NCBI GenBank assembly: GCA_028289725.1
Contig: JANQOH010000235.1
Span: 1-23,448, forward strand
DNA from: Alphaproteobacteria bacterium
GTDB lineage: Bacteria > Pseudomonadota > Alphaproteobacteria > UBA7887
Direction: 5' to 3'
DNA: 23,448 bases
The position numbers and the translations under genes are program-made. The notes beneath the pieces were generated by a model. It had not been told where the DNA came from and made no database searches. It was given only the letters and a program-made list of their open reading frames with translations. Below are positions 6,230 to 13,641 of this stretch, one piece after another. Numbering within the stretch: the stretch's first letter is position 1; every line of letters starts with the position of its first letter.

Positions 6230-8947
6230 GTGAGCACGCGCCACCTCGACAATCTATTCCAGCCACACTCCGTCGCGGTGATCGGCGCCTCCAATGATGA
6301 AGGCTCCGTCGGCGCGTTGGTCATGCGAAACCTGCTGCAGAGCGGGTTCGCCGGGCCGATCATGCCGGTCAATCCGAAACGCGCCTCGATTGCGGGCGTG
6401 ATCGCCTATCGCGCCGTCGAAGACCTGCCGCAGGTTCCCGAGCTCGCAGTGATTTGCACCCCGCCACACACCGTGCCCGAGATCGTGGACGCGTTGGGCG
6501 CGCGCGGCACGCGGGCCGTGGTCGTTTTGACAGCTGGCCTGGGGCGTATTGGCGCAAACCCCGACGCGTCATTGGCCGATGCCATGCTGGCGCGCGCGCA
6601 TGCGCACGATATGCGCATTCTCGGTCCGAATTGCCTCGGCGTCTTGGTCCCAGGCAGCGGCCTCAACGCCAGCTTTGTTCACCTGCCATCGAAGCCCGGA
6701 CGCATTGCATTCGCCTCGCAGTCGGGGGCGCTGTGTACCGCGGTGCTCGACTGGGCGGTCGCGCGTGAGATCGGCTTTTCGCATTTCATTTCCATGGGCG
6801 ACGCCATCGAGATCGATTTCGGGGATGTGCTGGACTATTTGGCCGTCGATCCGGGCACGGACGCCATTTTGCTGTACATCGAATCGATCCGTGAGCGGCG
6901 CAACTTCATGTCCGCGGCGCGTTCGGCGGCGCGCGCCAAGCCGGTGATTGTGATCAAAGCCGGCCGCGATGCCGCAGGCGCGCGCGCCGCGCACTCGCAC
7001 ACCGGCGCCTTGGCCGGCAGCGACGCCGTGTTCGATGCCGCGATTCAGCGCGCCGGCATGCTCCGCGTTCACGAAATCGACAATCTGTTTGCCGCGGTCG
7101 AGACCCTGGCACGGCTGAAGCCGAGGATTACACCTCTCGATGTCGCCTTGCCCGACGACCGCCTCGCCATCGTGACCAATGGCGGTGGATTGGGTGTGCT
7201 GGCGGTCGATGCTTTGAGCGCCGGCGGCGGGCAATTGGCACCGCTGAGCGACGACACAGTGGCGAAACTCGACAAGGTGCTGCCGCCAACTTGGTCACGG
7301 GCAAACCCTGTCGACATAATCGGCGACGCGCCCGGAGCCCGATATCGCGCGGCGCTCGAAATCTTGTTCGAAGCGCCTGACATCGACGCCGTGCTGGCAC
7401 TGCACGCGCCGACGGCCACCGCTGACACCAAGGACGCGGCGCGCGCCGTCATTGCAGCCGCGCGCGAAAAATCGCGTCGACCCCTCCTGACCTCATGGGT
7501 TGGCGGTGAAGCGGTCGCACCCGCACGCGACATATTCGAAGAGGCCAGCATCGCGTCCTATTCGTCGCCAGCGCAAGCGGTTCGCGCATTTCTGGCGATG
7601 ATTCATTATCGGCGTAACCAAGAAATGTTGATTGAAACGCCGCGCACGCTGGAGACCGGTTTCACGCCCGACAAGGACCTGGCCCGCCGCATCATCACGG
7701 CCGCACTTGCCGACGGGCAGGAAGACGTGATGTTGAGCGAGGCGGACGCCAAGATTTTATTAGCCGCCTACGGAATACCGGTGGTGGAAACGCGCGTGGT
7801 CGCGGACCCAGAGCAAGCAGTCTCAGCGGCTGACGATATCGGCTATCCCGTCGCGCTCAAAATTCAATCGCCCGATATCAGTCACAAGTCCGATGTCGGC
7901 GGCGTGCAGCTTCATCTCGCGAACGCGGCCGAGCTACACGCGGCAGCGCGCGCCATGATCAATCGTATCGGTGAATTGGCGCCGGACGCGCGCCTAGACG
8001 GCTTTACCGTTCAGAACATGGCGCTGCGCCCAGGCGCACATGAATTGATCATCGGTGTCGCAACGGATCCCATTTTCGGTCCGGTGATCTTGTTCGGCCA
8101 TGGCGGCACCGCGGTTGAGCTTGTGGCGGATCGCGCGGTGGCCTTGCCGCCTTTGAACGCCGCGCTGGCGCAAGAACAAATGAAGCGGACACGCATTTTT
8201 CGATTGCTCGAAGGATATCGCGACCGTCCCGCGGCCGACCTCAACGCCATCGCACGAACACTGATTCAAACCTCGCAGATGATCATCGATTTACCCGAGA
8301 TCATCGAACTCGACATCAATCCGTTGCTGGCCGATGCCGGTGGCGTAATCGCGCTAGACGCGCGCGTGCGGCTGACCGCGACGCCCGAACCGGAAACGAC
8401 ACGCCTCGCCATCCGACCCTACCCCGAAGAATTGGAACAGATCGCCACCCTGAAGGATGGCCGGAATGTCTTGCTCCGGCCGATCCGCCCGGAGGATGAG
8501 CCCGCGCATTATGACTTGCTGAGCGGCCTGTCGCCGGAAGACGCGTATTTTCGATTCTTCGGCCATGTCGGTCGCATGCCGCACCATCAAATGGCGCGCT
8601 TCACGCAAATCGACTATGCGCGCGAAATGGCCTTTATCGCCGTGTCCGACCCAGAAGACGGGGCAGCGCGGCCCAAAGCGGAAACCCTCGGCGTCGTGCG
8701 CGCGATCACCGACGCGGACAACCAAGAGACGGAATTCGCCATCGTTGTCCGCTCGAACATGAAGCGACTCGGGCTCGGCGGTCTATTGATGCAGAAAATC
8801 ATTGCTTATTGCCGCGACCGTGGCACCGCGCGAATGATCGGCTCCATACTGCGTGACAATCGCGGCATGCTAGGGCTCGCGGACAAGTTCGGATTTCGGC
8901 GACGTCCCTCGACCGGCAAGGTGGTTGACGTGGAACTGCCACTCTAG
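6230..8947 (+). CDS. NDP-forming acyl-CoA synthetase fused to a GNAT acetyltransferase (Pat/PatZ-like architecture)
   Basis: A 905-residue fusion with a GTG start. In order: CoA-binding Rossmann domain (residues 8-135, VAVIGASNDEGSVG), succinyl-CoA-ligase-like domains (about 150-460) with AAHSHTGALAGSD at 254-265, an ATP-grasp domain (about 490-710, VALKIQSPDISHKSDVGG), and a C-terminal GNAT domain (about 745-900; the acetyl-CoA loop is RLGLGGLLMQKI). The architecture is that of protein lysine acetyltransferases of the Pat/PatZ group, which control acetyl-CoA synthetases. Unlike E. coli PatZ, which as I recall has Asn at this place, His257 in SHTG is retained. This is the phosphohistidine position of ADP-forming acetyl-CoA synthetases, so the ligase half may be active. 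It stands alone between the SoxYZ-like gene (116 bp upstream) and the two-component pair. Confidence 0.92.
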   Translation: MSTRHLDNLFQPHSVAVIGASNDEGSVGALVMRNLLQSGFAGPIMPVNPKRASIAGVIAYRAVEDLPQVPELAVICTPPHTVPEIVDALGARGTRAVVVLTAGLGRIGANPDASLADAMLARAHAHDMRILGPNCLGVLVPGSGLNASFVHLPSKPGRIAFASQSGALCTAVLDWAVAREIGFSHFISMGDAIEIDFGDVLDYLAVDPGTDAILLYIESIRERRNFMSAARSAARAKPVIVIKAGRDAAGARAAHSHTGALAGSDAVFDAAIQRAGMLRVHEIDNLFAAVETLARLKPRITPLDVALPDDRLAIVTNGGGLGVLAVDALSAGGGQLAPLSDDTVAKLDKVLPPTWSRANPVDIIGDAPGARYRAALEILFEAPDIDAVLALHAPTATADTKDAARAVIAAAREKSRRPLLTSWVGGEAVAPARDIFEEASIASYSSPAQAVRAFLAMIHYRRNQEMLIETPRTLETGFTPDKDLARRIITAALADGQEDVMLSEADAKILLAAYGIPVVETRVVADPEQAVSAADDIGYPVALKIQSPDISHKSDVGGVQLHLANAAELHAAARAMINRIGELAPDARLDGFTVQNMALRPGAHELIIGVATDPIFGPVILFGHGGTAVELVADRAVALPPLNAALAQEQMKRTRIFRLLEGYRDRPAADLNAIARTLIQTSQMIIDLPEIIELDINPLLADAGGVIALDARVRLTATPEPETTRLAIRPYPEELEQIATLKDGRNVLLRPIRPEDEPAHYDLLSGLSPEDAYFRFFGHVGRMPHHQMARFTQIDYAREMAFIAVSDPEDGAARPKAETLGVVRAITDADNQETEFAIVVRSNMKRLGLGGLLMQKIIAYCRDRGTARMIGSILRDNRGMLGLADKFGFRRRPSTGKVVDVELPL

Positions 8948-9034
8948 CGCCGCCCCGAAGCCCGGCGCGTTTCATGATATTCTGGGGGCTGACCGAATAG
9001 ATTTCAGCGGCTTGGAGAGCTTCGGCGCCCACTC

Positions 9035-9748
9035 ATGTCTCGACGCGTCTTGATCATCGAAGACAATCAGGAACTCGCTGACCTGATTGCTTTGCACGTC
9101 CGCGACCTTAATTGCGAGGTCGGGCTGGCGACGGACGGCGACGCCGGTTTGGCCATGGCGCGTGCTGAGCAATGGGACATGATTATTCTCGATTTGATGC
9201 TGCCCGGTCTCGGCGGCCTGGACGTCTGCCGAAAGCTGCGCGAGGCGCCGCGCTATACCCCCATCATCATGGTGACCGCGAAATCCAGCGAACTCGACCG
9301 CGTGCTCGGCCTGGAGCTCGGCGCGGACGACTACATCACCAAGCCGTTCAGCATTCCGGAACTGATGGCACGGGTGAAGGCCATGTTCCGGCGGGCCGCC
9401 GCAATGGCGGAGAACGTGCACGATGGACCCGATCAAATCGAGATAGGGGGATTGCTGATCGAACTCGCCAAACGCAAAGCGTCGATACGCGGTCGGCCGG
9501 TTTCCCTAACCGCCAAGGAATTCGATCTGCTCGCGCATTTCGCGCGCAATCCGGGTCGCGTCTACACGCGGGCTCAGTTGCTCGACCAGGTTTGGGGCGA
9601 CAGCTACAGCGGCTACGAGCATACGGTGAACTCACACATCAATCGTCTGCGCCGGAAGATCGAAGACGATTCCGCGCGGCCGGACTACCTGCTGACCGTG
9701 TGGGGTGTCGGTTACAAGCTCAACGACGCGCCGGCGGCCCAACCGTGA
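9035..9748 (+). CDS. OmpR/PhoB-family DNA-binding response regulator
   Basis: A 237-residue protein with a receiver domain at residues 4-118. The acidic pocket is Glu9/Asp10, the phospho-acceptor Asp53 lies in ILDLMLPGLGG, and Thr81 and Lys103 (TKPF) are in place. The C-terminal winged-helix domain (about 135-232) has the typical SLTAKEFDLLAHFARNPGRV and the recognition-helix region YEHTVNSHINRLRRKIE, ending in VWGVGYKL. It is translationally coupled to the kinase by a 4-base GTGA overlap (GTG 9745, TGA 9746-9748). Targets cannot be read from the sequence. The RBS is poor: GGAGAG lies about 15 bases from the ATG. Confidence 0.96.
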   Translation: MSRRVLIIEDNQELADLIALHVRDLNCEVGLATDGDAGLAMARAEQWDMIILDLMLPGLGGLDVCRKLREAPRYTPIIMVTAKSSELDRVLGLELGADDYITKPFSIPELMARVKAMFRRAAAMAENVHDGPDQIEIGGLLIELAKRKASIRGRPVSLTAKEFDLLAHFARNPGRVYTRAQLLDQVWGDSYSGYEHTVNSHINRLRRKIEDDSARPDYLLTVWGVGYKLNDAPAAQP

Positions 9749-11229
9749 TACGCGGCAGCCTGTACGGCAAATTGGCGCTTGCGCTCTTCGTGCTGCTTGC
9801 CGCGTTGGGCGTCATTTATGTCGGCCTCATGGTGGCCTCGACACGCCTCTATCTTCAGGAGGTCAATCAGTCGCTCAATCGCGAGCTTGCGGCCAGCATT
9901 GCCGCCGAAGAGCGGCTTATCCGCGACAATCAGGTGAACCGCGCGGCTCTGACCGAACTGTTCGACGTCTTGATGGTGGTGAACCCAGCGATCGAGCTCT
10001 ATCTGATCGATGCCGACGGCCGGATCATCGGCCATGCCGCCCCACCGGAGAAAGTGGTGCGCGATCGGGTTGAGATTGAACCGATCCGCCGCTTCATCGA
10101 TGAAGCCGGCGATCTGCCGATCTTTGGCGATGACCCGCGCGATCCTTCCCGCCGCAAAATCTTTTCGGCGGCGCCCCTGCTTTACGAAGGCCGCACCGAG
10201 GGTTTTCTCTACGTTGTATTGGCGGGCGAAAACTACGACAGCTTCGTCGAGCTATACCGCACCAGTCAGATACTGCGCGTGTTTGTCTGGATCGGCGGCG
10301 TGAGCATCGCCCTCGCGCTCATCGCCGGATTGGTCTCGTTTAATTGGCTCACCCGCCGTTTGCGGCGTCTCGCGCATATGATGGACACCTTAAGGCGCAG
10401 CAATTTCCGTGAGGTTCCGGGGGACGTCGCGTGGCCAAACCGCCGTGGCGGCGATGAAATTGATCGTCTCGGCGCTACGTTCGAGGAGATGAGCGGCCGC
10501 ATTGTCGAACAGATGGACGCGCTGCGCGACGCCGATGAATCGCGGCGCGACATGGTCGCCAACATTTCGCACGATCTAAGAACGCCACTGGCTGCGCTCC
10601 AGGGCTACATCGATACGCTGTTGATCAAGGACCCAGCCCTGTCGCCCGAGGAACGGCAGCGCTATCTGGAAATGGCCTCCAAGAGCAGCATGCGCGTCGG
10701 TGATCTCATCGCGGACTTGTTCGAGTTGGCGCGGCTCGAAAGCGATCAAACCAGCGCGCAAAAGGAACCGTGCGCCTTGAACGAACTGGTGCAGGACGTA
10801 GCGGGCAAGTTTTCGTTGGCCGCGGAAGAGCGCGATATCGGTTTGCGATTCGACATTCCCGAACGGGCGCCCTTTGTAAGTGCTGACGTTGGACTGATCG
10901 AGCGTGCCTTGGAAAACTTGATCGACAATGCGCTCAAATTCACAGGGCCCGGCGGCGCGATCAGCTTGTCGGTCGAGGCCAAGGACGGTGCGGTCGAAAC
11001 CCGCGTGTCGGACACGGGGCGCGGCATACCGGAACAGCATTTGCCGCGCATATTCGATCGGTTTCACCGTACCGAAGATACGCCGGAAGACGGGCGGCGC
11101 GGCACGGGCCTCGGCTTGGCCATCGTCAAGCGCATCATCGATCTGCACGGCGGCACGCTTCAGGTCGCTAGCGCGGTCGGCAAAGGCACGACATTCCGAT
11201 TCAGCCTGCCAATCGCCGACATTGGATGA
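9745..11229 (+). CDS. Membrane sensor histidine kinase (HAMP, HisKA, HATPase)
   Basis: A 494-residue partner of the response regulator. The start is the GTG overlapping the regulator's stop codon; the frame is open further upstream, but only inside the regulator gene. TM1 spans about residues 10-32. A periplasmic sensor region of about 145 residues follows, with IELYLIDADGRIIGHA near 83-98, reminiscent of a PAS-like extracytoplasmic fold. TM2 spans about 178-200, then a HAMP domain. The H-box is NISHDLRTPLAAL with His276. The N-box NLIDNALKF, the G1 box DTGRGIPEQHL, the F-box RFHRTED and the G2 box RRGTGLGLAIVKRI are intact, so the kinase should be active. The signal is unknown. The transcript probably ends at the terminator at 11444-11474. 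Confidence 0.96.
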   Translation: MIRGSLYGKLALALFVLLAALGVIYVGLMVASTRLYLQEVNQSLNRELAASIAAEERLIRDNQVNRAALTELFDVLMVVNPAIELYLIDADGRIIGHAAPPEKVVRDRVEIEPIRRFIDEAGDLPIFGDDPRDPSRRKIFSAAPLLYEGRTEGFLYVVLAGENYDSFVELYRTSQILRVFVWIGGVSIALALIAGLVSFNWLTRRLRRLAHMMDTLRRSNFREVPGDVAWPNRRGGDEIDRLGATFEEMSGRIVEQMDALRDADESRRDMVANISHDLRTPLAALQGYIDTLLIKDPALSPEERQRYLEMASKSSMRVGDLIADLFELARLESDQTSAQKEPCALNELVQDVAGKFSLAAEERDIGLRFDIPERAPFVSADVGLIERALENLIDNALKFTGPGGAISLSVEAKDGAVETRVSDTGRGIPEQHLPRIFDRFHRTEDTPEDGRRGTGLGLAIVKRIIDLHGGTLQVASAVGKGTTFRFSLPIADIG

Positions 11230-11330
11230 CCAATCGCCGGTAGGCCTTTTCACGCGATCGTGCGCTTTGCCCGACGATGGTCATTGGCCTGTGATCTTCC
11301 CGTGAACTTTTGCGCGCATGCTGTTCATGG

Positions 11331-11474
11331 GTGTGTGGCGGGCTGCCGCTAGTTATTTGAGGCGGAAATGGCCGCCCGCTCTGGAGGGGCAACCAACCTA
11401 AACTTGCGGACCGTCCCCTCAACGCGGTCCTGCACACACTGCGCCGCCACCTAATAGGTGGCGGTCTTTTTTTT
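11331..11474 (+). ncRNA. Candidate structured RNA in the 338-base gene-less stretch
   Basis: No convincing ORF lies between 11230 and 11567. The stretch folds by eye into a closed unit. An outer stem pairs GTGTGTG (11331-11337) with CACACAC (11433-11439). Inside are GCGGGC (11338-11343) with GCCCGC (11374-11379), and GGACCG (11408-11413) with CGGTCC (11425-11430). GAGGGG (11384-11389) can pair with CCCCTC (11415-11420), which lies in the loop of the previous hairpin and would form a pseudoknot. An intrinsic terminator follows directly. I cannot match it to a known riboswitch or small RNA. It could be an independent small RNA, the 3' UTR of the two-component operon, or a terminating leader of the aminopeptidase gene 94 bases downstream of the U-tract. 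Boundaries are approximate. Confidence 0.42.
11444..11474 (+). terminator. Strong intrinsic terminator
   Basis: CCGCCACCT (11444-11452) and AGGTGGCGG (11456-11464) form a perfect 9-bp GC-rich stem with a 3-base loop, followed by TC and eight T residues (11467-11474). It ends transcription coming from the two-component operon or from the candidate RNA immediately upstream. Confidence 0.88.
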
Positions 11475-11567
11475 GTCGGTTCAAACCCTCGGCCCGGCGT
11501 TGCCCGATTGGCCACGCATTGCCAGCACTCTATGGTGCGGCGGTCAAAACGACGTGCGGAGGACGAA

Positions 11568-12962
11568 ATGCTCGACAGTGTGCGCGATGGTGTGGCGGGG
11601 CCCGCGATCCCGATTTCAGTCGTGGCGGAAGCGTCGTTTGAAGAATGGCGTGCCAACCGGCCGCAATCGGACCAAGCCTGGCTGACCGCCACAATGACAA
11701 AGACCAAGCCCGGCAGCGTTGCGCTGATCCCCGGCCCCGAAGGTGGCCCCGGCGGTGCCGTGTTGGTGGTCGACGACGCACCGGACCTTTGGTCCTTCGC
11801 GGGTCTGCCGAGTGCATTGCCGCCCGGCGCCTATACGCTTGAAGCCGGTGCCGGCGTGACCATGGACGGTGCGCTCGCCACCGCCGCATCGCTCGGCTGG
11901 ATGCTCGGCAGTTATCGGTTTGATCGATACAAGCCATCATCCGACGACGCGCCGCGTACACTGGTCGCGATGCCGGAAGCCGACCTTGCGCACGCGCGCC
12001 GTTTGGCCGGCGCGGTCGGCCTGACCCGCGATCTGGTGAATACCCCGGCCAACGACATGGGCCCCGAGGAGCTGGAGCAGGCCGCGTTCGGCGTCGCAGA
12101 GGCGCACGACGCCGCCTATCGGTCGATTGTCGGGGACGCCTTGCTGGAGGAAGGCTACCCGATGATCCATGCGGTCGGCCGGGCGAGCAGCCGCGCGCCG
12201 CGCCTCATCGACCTGACCTGGGGACCGGAGGACGCGCCGAAAGTAACGTTGGTCGGCAAGGGCGTGTGCTTCGATTCCGGCGGGCTGGATCTCAAGACCG
12301 CGGCCGGCATGCTGCTGATGAAAAAGGACATGGGTGGCGCGGCCCATGTTCTCGGCCTGGCCGGCGCGGTGATGGATGCCGGCCTCAATATGAGGTTGCG
12401 CGTCTTGATACCCGCGGTGGAGAACAGCGTGTCCGGCGCCGCGTTTCGGCCCGGCGACATCATCCCGACCCGCGCCGGCAAAACGGTTGAGATTGGCAAT
12501 ACGGACGCGGAAGGCCGCCTGATTCTATCAGACGCGTTGGCGGAGGCCGACCGCGAGGCACCGGAATTGGTGATCGACATGGCGACCCTGACCGGCGCGG
12601 CGCGAGTAGCGTTGGGCACCGATGTGCCCGCTATGTATACCGATGATGATGAACTGGCCGCAGCCTTGGCGGATCATTCCGCCAGCGCATCGGATCCGTT
12701 GTGGCGGCTGCCTTTGTGGGCGCCGTACCGCCAACAACTCGATACACCGTTCGCCGATATTAACAATATCTCCGAGGGCCCCTTTGGCGGCTCGATCACC
12801 GCAGCACTTTTTTTGAGGGAATTTTTGGAAAAAACGGAGTCCTGGGCCCATTTTGACATTATGGCTTGGAACCGAGGCCCTCGTCCGGGGCGGCCGAAAG
12901 GCGGCGAGGCAGTTGCACTACGGGCGATATACGCGCTCTTGGCGGAACGTTTCCAGGCCTGA
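11568..12962 (+). CDS. M17 leucyl aminopeptidase-family protein
   Basis: A 464-residue protein when started at the ATG at 11568, which has GGAGGA 4 bases upstream. An in-frame start 20 codons earlier lacks an RBS. The C-terminal catalytic domain is complete: VGKGVCFDSGGLDLK (residues 229-243, with Lys231, Asp236 and the second conserved Lys243), KKDMGGAAHVLG (Asp254) and the M17 signature NTDAEGRLIL (311-320; Asp313, Glu315, Arg317). The enzyme is expected to be a cytosolic dinuclear metallo-aminopeptidase removing N-terminal residues. It is shorter than E. coli PepA (503 residues) and has the reduced N-terminal domain of the alphaproteobacterial branch. It stands between the terminator and the MarR gene, which follows 47 bp downstream on the same strand. 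Confidence 0.94.
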   Translation: MLDSVRDGVAGPAIPISVVAEASFEEWRANRPQSDQAWLTATMTKTKPGSVALIPGPEGGPGGAVLVVDDAPDLWSFAGLPSALPPGAYTLEAGAGVTMDGALATAASLGWMLGSYRFDRYKPSSDDAPRTLVAMPEADLAHARRLAGAVGLTRDLVNTPANDMGPEELEQAAFGVAEAHDAAYRSIVGDALLEEGYPMIHAVGRASSRAPRLIDLTWGPEDAPKVTLVGKGVCFDSGGLDLKTAAGMLLMKKDMGGAAHVLGLAGAVMDAGLNMRLRVLIPAVENSVSGAAFRPGDIIPTRAGKTVEIGNTDAEGRLILSDALAEADREAPELVIDMATLTGAARVALGTDVPAMYTDDDELAAALADHSASASDPLWRLPLWAPYRQQLDTPFADINNISEGPFGGSITAALFLREFLEKTESWAHFDIMAWNRGPRPGRPKGGEAVALRAIYALLAERFQA

Positions 12963-13009
12963 CAGACGACGATTTCGAAGCCGCAACAATTTAGTTGGCA
13001 GGACGATTG

Positions 13010-13450
13010 ATGGCCCAGAATTTGAACACCGACACGGCTTTGCACCTGTGGCAATCGGTGTTGGTTAATACGGTTCGCGACGACCGTCCGGACCTATCCA
13101 TGCGCCAGATGGCGCTTTTGCTCACGGTCTACACGACGCCGACACCGCATACGGTGCGGGGTTTGGCGAAGACCTTGAATATTTCAAAACCCGCGGTGAC
13201 GCGTGCGCTCGATCGGCTTTGTGGCATTGATTTGGCGCGCCGTAAGCGTGATGACGCTGATCGCCGCAACGTGCTTATTCAGCGCACTGTCAAGGGATCG
13301 GTTTATCTGACCGAGCTCGGTGAGCTGATCATGAGCAAGGCGCGGTCGCTTCCGGCACCGCAGCCGGCGATTCAGATGCCGGGTTTGGAACCGGAAACCG
13401 AGGCGGAAACGCAGTCGGAAGACCGGGTCCTCGAGGTCAGCACCCCATAA
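13010..13450 (+). CDS. MarR-family transcriptional regulator
   Basis: A 146-residue winged-helix protein. I prefer the ATG at 13010, with AGGA upstream, over an in-frame TTG five codons earlier. The DNA-binding region is VRGLAKTLNISKPAVTRALD (about residues 45-64), followed by the wing RRKRDDADRRNVLIQRT. The C-terminal tail from about residue 120 is Pro/Glu-rich and unstructured (EPETEAETQSED). Its last codons lie antisense over a degenerate copy of the mutase gene's 3' end (13418-13465), so the tail may be a recent extension. Effector and targets are unknown. It is probably co-transcribed with the aminopeptidase and converges on the mutase gene across 191 bp. Confidence 0.88.
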   Translation: MAQNLNTDTALHLWQSVLVNTVRDDRPDLSMRQMALLLTVYTTPTPHTVRGLAKTLNISKPAVTRALDRLCGIDLARRKRDDADRRNVLIQRTVKGSVYLTELGELIMSKARSLPAPQPAIQMPGLEPETEAETQSEDRVLEVSTP

Positions 13451-13465
13451 CCCTTTGAGGGTTTC
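13418..13465 (-). pseudogene. Relic copy of the mutase large-subunit 3' end
   Basis: Read on the minus strand this segment encodes ETLKGLWGADLEDPVF, aligning without gaps to the true mutase C-terminus ETLKGLWGTYREVPVF (13645-13692). By my count 12 of 16 residues and 35 of 48 bases are identical. The relic has no stop after PVF, and sequence further upstream on the minus strand no longer aligns. It overlaps the last 11 codons of the MarR gene, including its stop. The simplest reading is a decayed partial duplication of the mutase gene's end. Confidence 0.6.
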
Positions 13466-13507
13466 GACGGCCCAGCCTGTTCGGCCAGGCCCGTCATAAT
13501 CATGAAC

Positions 13508-13540
13508 GATGTCATGGCTCCAACACCGAGCCATGACGTC
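13508..13540. repeat. Inverted repeat between convergent genes
   Basis: GTCATGGCTC (13511-13520) and GAGCCATGAC (13528-13537) are perfect inverted copies around a 7-base loop. Three further pairs, one of them a G-T wobble, extend the stem to 13 bp. It lies between the convergent MarR and mutase genes. Neither side has a T-tract, so it is not a classical intrinsic terminator, but it may protect or delimit 3' ends on both strands. Confidence 0.6.
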
Positions 13541-13554
13541 CGATTCTATCGACG

Positions 13555-13579
13555 GCGCGGCGACCCAGTGTTGCCGCGC
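13555..13579. repeat. Second, shorter inverted repeat in the convergent region
   Basis: GCGCGGC (13555-13561) and GCCGCGC (13573-13579) can pair around an 11-base loop, 14 bp after the first inverted repeat. No T-tract follows. Together with the 13508-13540 stem it may form a bidirectional 3'-end structure for the MarR and mutase transcripts. Confidence 0.4.
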
Positions 13580-13641
13580 TTGTTCATGTGCTGACTCCAA
13601 ACACGCCCAGCGACGGGCCGGTCGCCGCGTCCGTATCTTCC

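Noticed and set aside
9172..9744. N-terminal extension of the histidine kinase running through the response regulator gene
   Set aside because: The extension is an out-of-frame reading of the response regulator. The GTG at 9745, overlapping the regulator stop, followed at once by TM1, is the natural start.
11331..11474. Identification of the structured intergenic RNA as 6S RNA, SRP RNA or a known riboswitch
   Set aside because: I could not find the conserved sequence blocks of SRP RNA, cobalamin, TPP, glycine or fluoride elements, and 6S cannot be shown or excluded by eye, so no name is given.
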